In this document: in pieces, positions 8,888 to 17,188 of the stretch
Numbering within the stretch: the stretch's first letter is position 1
Layout: every line of letters starts with the position of its first letter
Assembly: GCA_016201045.1 (NCBI GenBank)
Contig: JACQDM010000010.1
Span: 62,001 to 126,000 of the forward strand
Reading direction: 5' to 3'
Origin: Afipia sp.
GTDB lineage: Bacteria; Pseudomonadota; Alphaproteobacteria; Rhizobiales; Xanthobacteraceae
DNA length: 64,000 bases
Position numbers and translations under genes: made by a program
Notes under the pieces: model-generated
Seen by the model: only the letters and a program-made list of their open reading frames with translations
What the model was told of the DNA's origin: nothing
The model's database searches: none

Positions 8888-9783
8888 GCGCTGTCACACC
8901 CGTTGCGGACACGCCGTCCACGCCGCAATCGTCCGGCATCGGGGCCACGCTGTCGCACGCGCGGTATATCCTGAGCGAAAATCTCGTCACCGCTTTTGCT
9001 TTCGGGCTGCTCGTTCTCATCGTGTTTCTCGCGTTGTTCGGACCCATGATCGTCCCCCACGATCCACTGGCGAGCGACACCGCCCAGGCGCTGAAGCCGC
9101 CATCATTGCACCACTGGTTCGGTACCGATCAGCTCGGCCGCGATATTCTGAGCCGCGTCGTCGTCGCAACCCGGCTCGATGTCTTCATCGCCGCTGCCTC
9201 GGTCATTCTCGTGTTCTTCATGGGCGGTCTTGCTGGCATCGCGGCTGGATATTTCGGTGGCTGGACCGACCGCATCGTCGGGCGCATCGCCGACACCATC
9301 ATGGCGTTCCCGTTGTTCGTGCTGGCGATGGGTATCGTCGCAGCGCTCGGCAACACGGTGCAGAACATCATCATCGCGACCGCAATCGTCAATTTCCCGC
9401 TCTATGCACGTGTCGCCCGCGCCGAAGCGAATGTACGGCGCGAGGCTGGTTTCGTGCAGGCGGCGCGACTGTCGGGCAACAGCGAGTATCGCATTTTGCT
9501 CGGCCACATCCTGCCGAACATCATGCCGATCATGATCGTTCAGATGTCGTTGACGATGGGCTACGCGATCCTTAACGCGGCGGGCCTTTCTTTCATCGGC
9601 CTTGGCGTGCGTCCGCCGACCGCCGAATGGGGCATTATGGTCGCCGAAGGCGCAACCTTCATGGTGTCCGGCGAATGGTGGATCGCGTTCTTTCCGGGCC
9701 TCGCCCTGATGATCGCCGTGTTCTGCTTCAACCTGCTCGGCGACGGCCTGCGCGACATCGTCGATCCGCAGCGGAGGACATAA
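8884..9783 (+). CDS. ABC transporter permease, DppC-like
   Basis: This 299-residue second permease subunit has the characteristic short N-terminal cytoplasmic region, first helix (about 38-60), the periplasmic signature HWFGTDQLGRDILSRVV, and an EAA loop VQAARLSGNSEYRILLGHILPNIMPI. It begins at the ATG inside the ATGA overlap with the DppB-like stop; longer in-frame extensions upstream run inside the preceding gene and are not needed. It ends RDIVDPQRRT, two bases before the TTG start of the ATPase gene. Confidence 0.88.
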   Translation: MSAVTPVADTPSTPQSSGIGATLSHARYILSENLVTAFAFGLLVLIVFLALFGPMIVPHDPLASDTAQALKPPSLHHWFGTDQLGRDILSRVVVATRLDVFIAAASVILVFFMGGLAGIAAGYFGGWTDRIVGRIADTIMAFPLFVLAMGIVAALGNTVQNIIIATAIVNFPLYARVARAEANVRREAGFVQAARLSGNSEYRILLGHILPNIMPIMIVQMSLTMGYAILNAAGLSFIGLGVRPPTAEWGIMVAEGATFMVSGEWWIAFFPGLALMIAVFCFNLLGDGLRDIVDPQRRT

Positions 9784-9785
9784 AC

Positions 9786-11495
9786 TTGGCCTCTACCCTG
9801 CTCAACGTCAAAGACCTCACCGTCGAATTCACGACACGGCGCGGCATCGTACAGGCGGTGAAGCATGTCGACATTTCGCTCGCCAAGGGGGAGACGCTCG
9901 GCATCGTCGGCGAGTCCGGCTCCGGCAAATCCGTGACCTCTTATGCCGTGATGCGCATTCTCGACCGCGCGGGAAAAATTGCCGAGGGCTCGATCGTCTT
10001 TTCCGGCATCGACGTGAAGGATGCCTCCGAGGCGGAGATGCGCGACCTGCGCGGCCGAGAAATGTCGATGATCTTCCAGAATCCGCGCGCGGCTCTCAAT
10101 CCGATCCGCAAGGTCGGCGACCAGATCGAAGACGTACTGCGCCAGCATTCGCAGGCCGCCGATATGGATCGCGGCGAGAAGGCCATCGAAGCACTTGAGC
10201 AGGTCAAGATCGCGCGGCCGCGTGAGCGATACCACGCCTACCCGTTTGAGCTCTCCGGCGGCATGTGCCAGCGCGTCATCATCGCGCTCGCGCTCGCCTG
10301 CAATCCTCAACTCCTCATCGCGGACGAGCCGACAACCGGCCTCGACGTCACCACGCAGAAGGCGGTGATGGACCTCGTCGTCGAACTGACGAAAAGCCGC
10401 GGAATGTCGACGATCCTCATCACGCACGATCTCGGTCTCGCGGCGGCATATTGCGACCGCGTGGTCGTGATGGAAAAAGGCAATGTCGTCGAGACGGCGC
10501 TGTCGAAAGACATCTTCGCCCGGCCCGCGCACCCCTACACCCGCAAACTGATGAAGGCGACGCCGCGCCTCGGCATCACGCTGCGCGATTTGTTGTCCGA
10601 CGAGGACAAGGCGGCGTTCCCAGCTCCCGCAACATCAGCTCCGGTCGATGCGGCATCGCCTCCGCTTCTGATCGTGGACAAACTCGTCAAGGAATACCCG
10701 CGCCAGGGCGTCACCAAAACATTGTCGACGTTGTTCGGACGCAAGCCGCCCGTCGAACCGGAGCAATTCCGCGCCGTTGACGGCATTACGTTCGAGGTCG
10801 CGCGCGGCGAGAGTGTCGGCCTCGTTGGTGAATCCGGCTGCGGCAAATCCACCACCTCGATGATGGTCATGCGCCTGCTCGACCAGACGTCGGGACGCAT
10901 CGCGTTCGACGGTGAGGAAATCGGAGAGATTCCGGCGAAGTCCTTCGCCCGGCTGGCGCTGCGCAAGCGCATCCAGATGGTATTTCAGGATCCGACCGAC
11001 AGTCTCAATCCCCGCTTTACGGCGGCGCGCGCTATCGCAGATCCTATTCTGCAACTCGGCGACAAGATGAGCCGCGATGCCTTGCGCGCGCGATGCGAAG
11101 ACCTCGCACGGCAAGTCGGCTTGCCGCTGTCGCTGATCGATCGGTTCCCGCATCAGATGTCCGGCGGCCAGAAAGCCCGCGTGGGCATCGCACGCGCAAT
11201 TGCGCTCAGGCCCGATCTGATTATTCTGGATGAGCCGACCGCAGCACTCGACGTGTCGGTACAGGCAGTCGTGCTCAATCTTCTGCAGGAACTCAAGCAA
11301 TCGATGGGCATGAGCTATCTGTTCGTGTCGCACGATCTGAACGTGGTGCGTTTGCTGTGCGATCGCGTCATTGTCATGCGGACAGGACGCATCGTGGAAC
11401 AGGGCAAGACCGAAGACGTGCTTGACGCGCCGCAGGATGCCTATACGCGCGAATTGCTGTCGGCGATCCCCCATCCGCCGTTGCCCGCGCACTAG
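9786..11495 (+). CDS. ABC transporter fused ATPase (DppD-DppF-type double ATP-binding protein)
   Basis: This 569-residue protein has two complete ABC ATPase domains, so one polypeptide replaces the usual DppD and DppF pair. First domain: Walker A GESGSGKS, signature LSGGMCQRV, Walker [13 protein letters not shown]. Second domain: [37 protein letters not shown]. Oligopeptide-type C-terminal regions follow each (HPYTRKLM and DAYTRELL). The start is a TTG at 9786 with a strong GGAGGA 7 bases upstream; the frame is open further back but only inside the permease gene. It energises transport by the two permeases from the cytoplasmic face. Confidence 0.9.
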   Translation: MASTLLNVKDLTVEFTTRRGIVQAVKHVDISLAKGETLGIVGESGSGKSVTSYAVMRILDRAGKIAEGSIVFSGIDVKDASEAEMRDLRGREMSMIFQNPRAALNPIRKVGDQIEDVLRQHSQAADMDRGEKAIEALEQVKIARPRERYHAYPFELSGGMCQRVIIALALACNPQLLIADEPTTGLDVTTQKAVMDLVVELTKSRGMSTILITHDLGLAAAYCDRVVVMEKGNVVETALSKDIFARPAHPYTRKLMKATPRLGITLRDLLSDEDKAAFPAPATSAPVDAASPPLLIVDKLVKEYPRQGVTKTLSTLFGRKPPVEPEQFRAVDGITFEVARGESVGLVGESGCGKSTTSMMVMRLLDQTSGRIAFDGEEIGEIPAKSFARLALRKRIQMVFQDPTDSLNPRFTAARAIADPILQLGDKMSRDALRARCEDLARQVGLPLSLIDRFPHQMSGGQKARVGIARAIALRPDLIILDEPTAALDVSVQAVVLNLLQELKQSMGMSYLFVSHDLNVVRLLCDRVIVMRTGRIVEQGKTEDVLDAPQDAYTRELLSAIPHPPLPAH

Positions 11496-11514
11496 ATAGT
11501 TGCGGAGGAATGTC

Positions 11515-11694
11515 ATGAGCGATCCGCTGGACGACTATATCGATGCCGCGGCATCTCTCCTCGCGCTGCCGATTGCGCCATCCGAGAAACCCGCGGTCCG
11601 GATGAACCTCGATGTCACGCTGCGCATGGCGCGGCTGGTGCAGGAATTCCCGCTACCCGACGAGACCGAGCCCGCGAGCATCTATGAAGCCTGA
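11515..11694 (+). CDS. AtzG/HpxX-like small subunit (DUF4089)
   Basis: This 59-residue protein (MSDPLDDYIDAAASLLALPI...MARLVQEFPLPDETEPASIYEA) matches the pattern of DUF4089/AtzG-like proteins. These are GatC-like small subunits that wrap around an AtzE-type amidase and stabilise its active site. A near-consensus GGAGGA lies 5 bases before the ATG, and the last 11 bases overlap the start of the AtzE-like gene, fitting 1:1 production of a heteromeric complex. The AtzEG complex hydrolyses 1-carboxybiuret in cyanuric acid degradation; the same pair is called HpxX/HpxY in purine or oxalurate clusters. Confidence 0.75.
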   Translation: MSDPLDDYIDAAASLLALPIAPSEKPAVRMNLDVTLRMARLVQEFPLPDETEPASIYEA

Positions 11695-13087
11695 CACCGG
11701 CATTCATTCAGCAACCGCGATTGCAGAAAGCGTCGCCAGCGGCAGGTTATTGGCTGCCGACCTCATCGACGCCACACTTGCGCGGATCGCAAAGCATGAC
11801 TCCCGGCTCAATTCGTTCACGGACGTGTTGACTGAGCGCGCTCGCGCGACCGCAAGGAAGATCGACGCCGCGATCAAGAAAGGCGAAAAGATCGGCCCGC
11901 TCGCCGGTGTGCCGTTCGCTGTAAAGAACCTGTTCGATGTGAAGGGCCTGCCGACCCGCGCCGGATCGAGGATCAATCGGGAACGGCCGCCCTCCCCGCG
12001 CGACGCGACACTGATCGAGCGGCTGGAAGGCGCGGGTGCCATTCTGGTCGGCGCACTCAACATGGGTGAATACGCCTACGACTTCACCGGCGAAAACGTC
12101 CATGACGGTGCGTCGAAGAATCCGCATGACCTAACCCGCATGACCGGCGGATCGTCCGGCGGCTCCGGCGGCGCGGTCGGCGGCGCTCTCGTGCCGCTTG
12201 CGTTGGGTTCCGACACCAACGGTTCGATCAGGGTGCCGTCATCGTTCTGCGGCATCTTCGGATTGAAACCGACCTATGGACGGTTGTCGCGCGCGCGCTC
12301 GTTCCCGTTCGTCGCGAGCTTCGACCATCTGGGGCCGTTCGCCCGCAATGTGCGTGACCTCGCGTTGTCTTATGATGCGATGCAGGGACCCGATCGGGAG
12401 GACGCGGCGTGCGTAGATCGTGGAATTGAATCTGTTACACCATCGCTGGATAAAGGCATTGACGGCTTGAGGATCGCGGTCGCAGGCGGATATTTCAAGA
12501 AAAACCTTTTTCCGGAAGCAATCGAAGCCGTCGCACGCGTGGCCAAAGCCTTGTCTGCCACGCGTGAGGTTGAAATTCCCGAAGCCGCCCGCGCTCGTGC
12601 CGCCGCCTATGTGATTTCGACCAGCGAAGGCGCATCGCTGCATCTCGATCGTTTGCGCACGCGCCCGAACGATTTCGATCCGGCTGTGCGTGACAGGTTA
12701 CGCGCGGGCGCGATGGTGCCAGCCATTTATGTTGACCGTGCGCAGAAATTCCGGCGTTGGTATCGCGCGCAGGTGCTTGAGCTGTTCAAGTCGGTTGATG
12801 TGATTATCGCACCCGCGACGCCCTGCATCGCGCCGAAACTCGGCCAGGACAAATTCACGCTCGACGGCGTCGAAGTGCTGGTGCGGCCGAACATCGGGAT
12901 TCATACCCAGCCGATTTCTTTCATCGGCCTGCCCGTCGTCGCGGTCCCCGTGCCGCTCGATCCGATGCCAATCGGCGTGCAGATCATCGCGTCCCCTTGG
13001 CGCGAGGATATTGCGCTGCGTGTCGCCGCATATCTCGAAAAGGCCGGAACGGTGTCCGCGCCTCCGCCGAGAGGATTTCAGTTGTGA
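11684..13087 (+). CDS. atzE: AtzE/HpxY-like amidase (1-carboxybiuret hydrolase-type)
   Basis: This 467-residue amidase-signature enzyme keeps the Ser-cisSer-Lys triad: Lys80 in PFAVKNLFD, Ser157 in MTGGSSGGSGGA and nucleophile Ser181 in GSDTNGSIR. The ATG at 11684 lies inside the end of the AtzG-like gene; upstream codons in this frame are shadows of that gene. AtzE with AtzG converts 1-carboxybiuret to 1,3-dicarboxyurea plus ammonia. The AtzG before it, the AtzH-like protein after it and the allophanate hydrolase nearby support this reaction over a general amidase. HpxY-type use in oxalurate or other ureide breakdown is the main alternative, because no cyanuric acid hydrolase is in the window. 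Confidence 0.78.
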   Translation: MKPDTGIHSATAIAESVASGRLLAADLIDATLARIAKHDSRLNSFTDVLTERARATARKIDAAIKKGEKIGPLAGVPFAVKNLFDVKGLPTRAGSRINRERPPSPRDATLIERLEGAGAILVGALNMGEYAYDFTGENVHDGASKNPHDLTRMTGGSSGGSGGAVGGALVPLALGSDTNGSIRVPSSFCGIFGLKPTYGRLSRARSFPFVASFDHLGPFARNVRDLALSYDAMQGPDREDAACVDRGIESVTPSLDKGIDGLRIAVAGGYFKKNLFPEAIEAVARVAKALSATREVEIPEAARARAAAYVISTSEGASLHLDRLRTRPNDFDPAVRDRLRAGAMVPAIYVDRAQKFRRWYRAQVLELFKSVDVIIAPATPCIAPKLGQDKFTLDGVEVLVRPNIGIHTQPISFIGLPVVAVPVPLDPMPIGVQIIASPWREDIALRVAAYLEKAGTVSAPPPRGFQL

Positions 13088-13488
13088 ACGTGGAAATCGA
13101 CCTGCCGGATGTGGTCGCCGAAGTTCGCGCAGCATTCACAGAGTATGAGAAAGCGCTGACAAGCAACGACGTCGCAAAGCTCGACGCGCTGTTTCACAAG
13201 GATGCGCGCACGCTGCGCTACGGCATCGGCGAAAACCTATACGGCTACGATGCCATCGCCGCGTTCCGTGCCGCGCGCAATCCAGCCGGGCTGATGCGCG
13301 AAACCTCCGGCACAATGATCACGGCTTACGGCCGCGACACAGCCATCGCTTCAACTCTCTTCAAGCGCAACTCCGTGCCGGGAAAAATCGGCCGGCAGAT
13401 GCAGACATGGATCAGATTTCCCGAAGGATGGCGGATCGTCGCCGCTCACGTCAGCATCATCGACTTACCCGGAGCGAATTCCGCATGA
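13084..13488 (+). CDS. atzH: AtzH/HpxZ-like protein (DUF3225, NTF2-like fold)
   Basis: This 134-residue protein has an SnoaL/NTF2-like pattern: VRAAFTEYEKALTSNDVAKLDALFHKDARTLRYGIGENLYGYDAIAAFRAARNPAGL and then TWIRFPEGWRIVAAHVSIID. This matches the HpxZ/AtzH family. AtzH is reported as a 1,3-dicarboxyurea amidohydrolase that feeds allophanate to AtzF. The GTG start at 13084 overlaps the AtzE-like stop (GTGA), and the end overlaps the GntR gene by ATGA, so the three are translationally coupled. Its presence completes the AtzE-AtzG-AtzH-AtzF sequence of the lower cyanuric acid pathway. Confidence 0.72.
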   Translation: MNVEIDLPDVVAEVRAAFTEYEKALTSNDVAKLDALFHKDARTLRYGIGENLYGYDAIAAFRAARNPAGLMRETSGTMITAYGRDTAIASTLFKRNSVPGKIGRQMQTWIRFPEGWRIVAAHVSIIDLPGANSA

Positions 13489-14219
13489 CACCGGGCGATC
13501 CCACAATCCTGAATCAGGCGACGGAGACTCAGTCTTCGGAGCAGATCCGCACGCTCACACGCAATTCGGAGACCGCCGAGAAGACAACGCTCGCCGAAGA
13601 ACTTCGGCTTCAACTCGCCGACGACATTGTGTGCGGTGCCCTTCCACCGGGTACGGCGCTCGACGAAAGCGATCTCGCGCGACGCTTCGGCGTATCGCGC
13701 ACGCCGGTTCGCGAAGCGCTCCGGCAGTTGACTGCGAGCGGTCTTGTGGATGCTCGCGCGCACCGCGGCGCCGTCGTCGCGCGTCCCAACATTCAGCGTC
13801 TCAACAGCATGTTCGAGGCGATGGCGGAACTGGAGGCGCTGTGCGCCGGGTTGTCGGCCGAACGCATGACGGCATCGGACCGTCACGGCCTTGAAGCCCT
13901 GCACGAGCAGCTTCGCGCCATGATTCAGGCCGGCAACCCGCAGCGTTTTCACGAGGTCAACGAGGCGTTTCACAATGCGATCTACAATGGGTCGCAGAAC
14001 ACCTATATCGCCGAGATGACGCTGGCGACGCGGGTTCGCGTCCAGCCGTTCCGGCGTGCGCAGTTCCGCAACCTGGGAAGACTTGCGAAATCGCATGCCG
14101 AGCACGACCGCGTTGTCGTCGCCATCATGCGCGGCGATCGCGTCGGCGCCGCATCTGCGATGCGCGATCATATCCAGACCGTGCGCGGTGAATACGAGCT
14201 TTACGCGGTATCGCTCTAG
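13485..14219 (+). CDS. GntR-family transcriptional regulator (FCD/FadR subfamily)
   Basis: This 244-residue regulator has a winged helix-turn-helix at about residues 34-100: LQLADDIVCGALPPGTALDESDLARRFGVSRTPVREALRQLTASGLV. An all-helical FCD ligand-binding domain follows, with metal-site-type residues in FHEVNEAFHNAIYNGS and HAEHDRVVVAIMRGD. As the last gene of the transporter-amidase operon it probably senses the imported ureide or a breakdown product and controls the operon and perhaps the facing allophanate hydrolase gene. A candidate site is TTGTATGCAA at 6078. The ATG lies in an ATGA overlap with the AtzH-like stop. Confidence 0.85.
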   Translation: MTPGDPTILNQATETQSSEQIRTLTRNSETAEKTTLAEELRLQLADDIVCGALPPGTALDESDLARRFGVSRTPVREALRQLTASGLVDARAHRGAVVARPNIQRLNSMFEAMAELEALCAGLSAERMTASDRHGLEALHEQLRAMIQAGNPQRFHEVNEAFHNAIYNGSQNTYIAEMTLATRVRVQPFRRAQFRNLGRLAKSHAEHDRVVVAIMRGDRVGAASAMRDHIQTVRGEYELYAVSL

Positions 14220-14222
14220 GTC

Positions 14223-16025
14223 TCAGACGGCAGCCTTCGTGTCCGCCATGAACGCGCGCCAGCCGCCGAACGACGTGATGTCACGCGCGCCCTTGATCGC
14301 TTCGGCCTCGACCAGAAAGCCCTTCGCGATTTTGCCGTCTGCCAGCGTCACATTGCCGATCGACATCGGCGGCGGAAGGCTTGCGACGAATTTCCCGAAA
14401 CTGGCGGGCGACAGCGCCCAGACTTCGACCTGGATCCCTGAACCCGAATTCGCATCGACGCGCAGCATTCCCGGTTTCGGCGGCGTCGTGCCTTTCAGCG
14501 CGTAGAGTTTGTAGTCCGGCGCAGTCGTCGTCGCTTCGACAAAGCGCGCGCCCAATGCCCGCAGTTCATGATTGAGTGCCATGCCGGACATATGCGCACC
14601 AACAGCGACGAGAGCGATCTCATCTTTCCCGAGTGCCTTAGGCAACGGCGCAAGCGGCGATTGACTCAACCCCGTCGCTCCAACTTTCATTTTCGTGTCG
14701 GCATGGAAGACGCGGCCGACGCTTGCGAGCATCGCGTCCTTGCCGCCGGGCGCAAGCAGCGTGATGCCGAATGGAATACCGTCGGCGCGCATCGCTGCAG
14801 GAACAGCCAGCCCGCAGAGATCAAGAAGATTGACGAAATTCGTATAAGTGCCGAGGCGGCTGTTGAGTTCGATTGGGTTGGCCAGCACCTGCTCGACGGT
14901 GTAGGCGGTCGGCGCCGTCGGCAACACCAGCGCGTCGAACTGCGCGAATATTTTTCGCGCGGCCTGCTTCAGCGCCTCGAGACGATAAAGCGCGGCAAAT
15001 GTATCGGCCGCCGAGATTTTTGCGCCCGCAATCGTAATCTCGCGCGTCACCGGATGCACCGCGTCGGGCTGCGAGGCCAATAGATTGCGGATGACAAGAT
15101 AGCGTTCCGCGACCCACGGTCCTTCGTAAAGCAGCCGCGCCGTCTCGTAGAGCGGCTCGATGTCCACTTCGACTGTCGACGCACCCAACGCGACCAGCCG
15201 CGCGGCGGCGGTATTATAAGCGCTCTCGGATTGCGTATCGCCGAAGAATTTCAGCAGGCCCTTGCGCGGCACGCCGAGTTTTAGTCCAGCAGGAAATTCC
15301 GTGATTGGACCGACGGAACGCTCGCGCGAATACGGATCGGCGGAATCGTAACCCGCCATGACATTCAGCGCGAGCATCGCGTCATCGACGCTCAGCGAAA
15401 AAATCGACACGCAATCGAGCGTGCGACAGGCCGGTACAACACCGGATGTCGACATCAACCCAAGACTTGGCTTGAGGCCGACGATGTTGTTCAGCATCGC
15501 AGGCACGCGCCCCGATCCCGCCGTATCGGTGCCGAGCGAAAACGGCACGAGACCCGCGCTCACCGCAACGGCAGAGCCAGAACTCGACCCGCCGGAAACA
15601 AGATCGCCCTTCACAGGATTTTTCGGAATTCCGTATGGTGAGCGGACGCCGACGAGCCCCGTCGCGAACTGATCGAGATTGGTCTTCCCGATGACGATCG
15701 CCCCTGCCGCGCGCAATCGCGCGACCGTGTTGGCATCCTGTTTAGCGGCGTAGGAAAACGCGGGACATGCCGCCGTCGTCGGAAGGCCCGCGACGTCGAT
15801 GTTGTCTTTCACAGCGAACGGAACGCCGTAGAGCGGAAGCAGAGCCGGGTCTTTTCCCGACAGCGCCTTGGCTTCCGCAATGGCTTCGGCTTCGGCGCGC
15901 AGGCTGATGAAAATCGCCGGATCGCCGTGATCGCGGATGCGTTGAAAGCTGCGGGCGACGGTGTCGGCGGGCGACATCTTCCCGGTGCGGTGCTGCTCGA
16001 CGATGGCGGAGATGGTTTCGGTCAC
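14223..16025 (-). CDS. atzF: allophanate hydrolase
   Basis: This 600-residue protein has an N-terminal amidase-signature domain (Lys72 in PFAVKDNID, Ser147 in VSGGSSSGSA, nucleophile Ser171 in GTDTAGSGRVPA). A C-terminal domain (about 440-600) ends ITSFGGWRAFM, typical of AtzF/DUR1-type allophanate hydrolases, which turn allophanate into two ammonia plus CO2. I prefer the GTG at 16025 (giving MTETISAIVEQHRTG): GGAAA lies just upstream and family members start this way. An ATG at 16052 would add nine residues. It converges on the GntR gene with a 3-bp gap and completes nitrogen release from the AtzE/G/H products. Confidence 0.88.
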   Translation of the reverse strand: MTETISAIVEQHRTGKMSPADTVARSFQRIRDHGDPAIFISLRAEAEAIAEAKALSGKDPALLPLYGVPFAVKDNIDVAGLPTTAACPAFSYAAKQDANTVARLRAAGAIVIGKTNLDQFATGLVGVRSPYGIPKNPVKGDLVSGGSSSGSAVAVSAGLVPFSLGTDTAGSGRVPAMLNNIVGLKPSLGLMSTSGVVPACRTLDCVSIFSLSVDDAMLALNVMAGYDSADPYSRERSVGPITEFPAGLKLGVPRKGLLKFFGDTQSESAYNTAAARLVALGASTVEVDIEPLYETARLLYEGPWVAERYLVIRNLLASQPDAVHPVTREITIAGAKISAADTFAALYRLEALKQAARKIFAQFDALVLPTAPTAYTVEQVLANPIELNSRLGTYTNFVNLLDLCGLAVPAAMRADGIPFGITLLAPGGKDAMLASVGRVFHADTKMKVGATGLSQSPLAPLPKALGKDEIALVAVGAHMSGMALNHELRALGARFVEATTTAPDYKLYALKGTTPPKPGMLRVDANSGSGIQVEVWALSPASFGKFVASLPPPMSIGNVTLADGKIAKGFLVEAEAIKGARDITSFGGWRAFMADTKAAV

Positions 16026-16046
16026 AGCTATTTCCAGTTCCTCATA

Positions 16047-16054
16047 GTGCATAC
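16047..16054 (-). promoter_or_regulatory. candidate operator half-site upstream of atzF
   Basis: On the minus strand the sequence reads CAGTATGCAC about 22 bases before the preferred GTG start of the allophanate hydrolase. It shares GTATGCA with the palindrome at 6078-6087 ahead of the transporter-amidase operon. If real, it would place both arms of the cluster under the same GntR regulator. The match is short and may be chance. Confidence 0.2.
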
Positions 16055-16141
16055 TGGAAAAGCAAAGCCTATGCCACGGCTCGCACCGCATACCGGCTCG
16101 CGATCGGGAATTTGCACATCTTTCTCAACGCTTTAACGAAA

Positions 16142-16163
16142 AGGGCCGCCTTGCGGCGACCCT
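16142..16163 (-). terminator. rho-independent terminator after the TAXI binding-protein gene
   Basis: An inverted repeat with 9-base arms (AGGGCCGCC and GGCGACCCT, one mismatch) and a 4-base loop is followed by TTTT in the minus direction. It lies 27 bases past the stop of the TAXI-family gene, so it likely ends the TRAP transporter transcript. Confidence 0.7.
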
Positions 16164-16189
16164 GACCTCGGCGTCGGATTGAGCACGCG

Positions 16190-17149
16190 TCACATCTTGG
16201 CGCCGCGTTCTTTGAAGAACTTCTCGGCACCGGGTTGCCACGGGATCGGAGAGTTGGCCTTGATCTGGTTTTCGACTGTAAAGCTGTTGGCTTCCTTATG
16301 CACAGCAACCAGATCGGCCTTCTTGTCGACTATCAGCTTGACGATGTCATAGGCGTCCTGATCCGACATCTTGTCGTTGGTGACGAGGATATTCCACACC
16401 GCTGAGACCTGATTGTCCTTGTCCTGACCGGGATAGGTGCCGGCCTTGATGACGGCAGTCGAATACAGATTGTTGTATTTGGCATTCATCGCCGGCACGA
16501 GATCGGAGTGATCGATCATCTTGATCTTCACGCCCGGCGTTGCGGCCAAGTCTGTCACGCCCGCCGTCGGCAAGCCGCCGACCCAGAAGAACGCATCGAT
16601 CTTGCGATCCTTCAGCGCGTTGACGGATTCCGCAACCGACAGCCGCTCGCGCTTCATGTCCTTGTCCTTGTCGAGGCCGGCGGCTTCGATGACGCGGAAT
16701 GCCATCACTTCGGTGGCGCTGCCCGGCGCGCCGGTGGAGACGCGGCGGCCTTTAAGATCGGCCATTTTTTCGACGCCCGCGCCTTCGATGCTCACGACAT
16801 GCATGATGTTCGGATAGAGAACCATCAGCGTTTTGAGATTGACGTTGTTGCCCTTGAACTTGTCTTCGCCCTTGAAAGCGTCAACGGCAGCGTCGGCCAT
16901 CGAGAAGGCTATTTCGCTCTGTCCTGAGCCGATAAGTTTCAGATTATCGACCGAGCCGCCCGTCACCTGCGCGGTCGCCTGCATGTTCGGCATGTTCTTC
17001 GACAGCACGTTCGCGACAGCGCCGCCGAGCGGATAGTAGACGCCGCCGGTGCCGCCGGTGCCGATTGCTATGGTGCGTTGCTGCGCATACGCGATTCCGG
17101 CGGCCAGAACTGCGGCAGCGCATGCAACCGCGACTTTCAATTTCCTCAT
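16190..17149 (-). CDS. TAXI-family TRAP transporter solute-binding protein
   Basis: This 319-residue protein has a classical signal peptide (MRKLKVAVACAAAVLAAGIAYAQ, cleavage after about residue 22). The TAXI-family opening QRTIAIGTGGTGGVYYPLGGAVANVLSKNMP follows, then internal motifs QVTGGSVDNLKLIGSGQSEIAFSMADAA and GAPGSATEVMAFRVIEAAGLD. It captures a small organic acid or amino-acid-like ligand in the periplasm for the fused TRAP permease encoded next on the same strand. The ligand is not evident from sequence. A hairpin terminator follows the stop. Confidence 0.9.
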   Translation of the reverse strand: MRKLKVAVACAAAVLAAGIAYAQQRTIAIGTGGTGGVYYPLGGAVANVLSKNMPNMQATAQVTGGSVDNLKLIGSGQSEIAFSMADAAVDAFKGEDKFKGNNVNLKTLMVLYPNIMHVVSIEGAGVEKMADLKGRRVSTGAPGSATEVMAFRVIEAAGLDKDKDMKRERLSVAESVNALKDRKIDAFFWVGGLPTAGVTDLAATPGVKIKMIDHSDLVPAMNAKYNNLYSTAVIKAGTYPGQDKDNQVSAVWNILVTNDKMSDQDAYDIVKLIVDKKADLVAVHKEANSFTVENQIKANSPIPWQPGAEKFFKERGAKM

Positions 17150-17188
17150 CGTCCCTCTCCTGTTCTGGTTTTCTTCGTTACATCGCCC

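Noticed and set aside
16142-16163. Riboswitch in the TAXI/atzF intergenic region
   Set aside because: The only structure is a simple terminator hairpin downstream of the TAXI gene; no conserved aptamer-like elements were seen.
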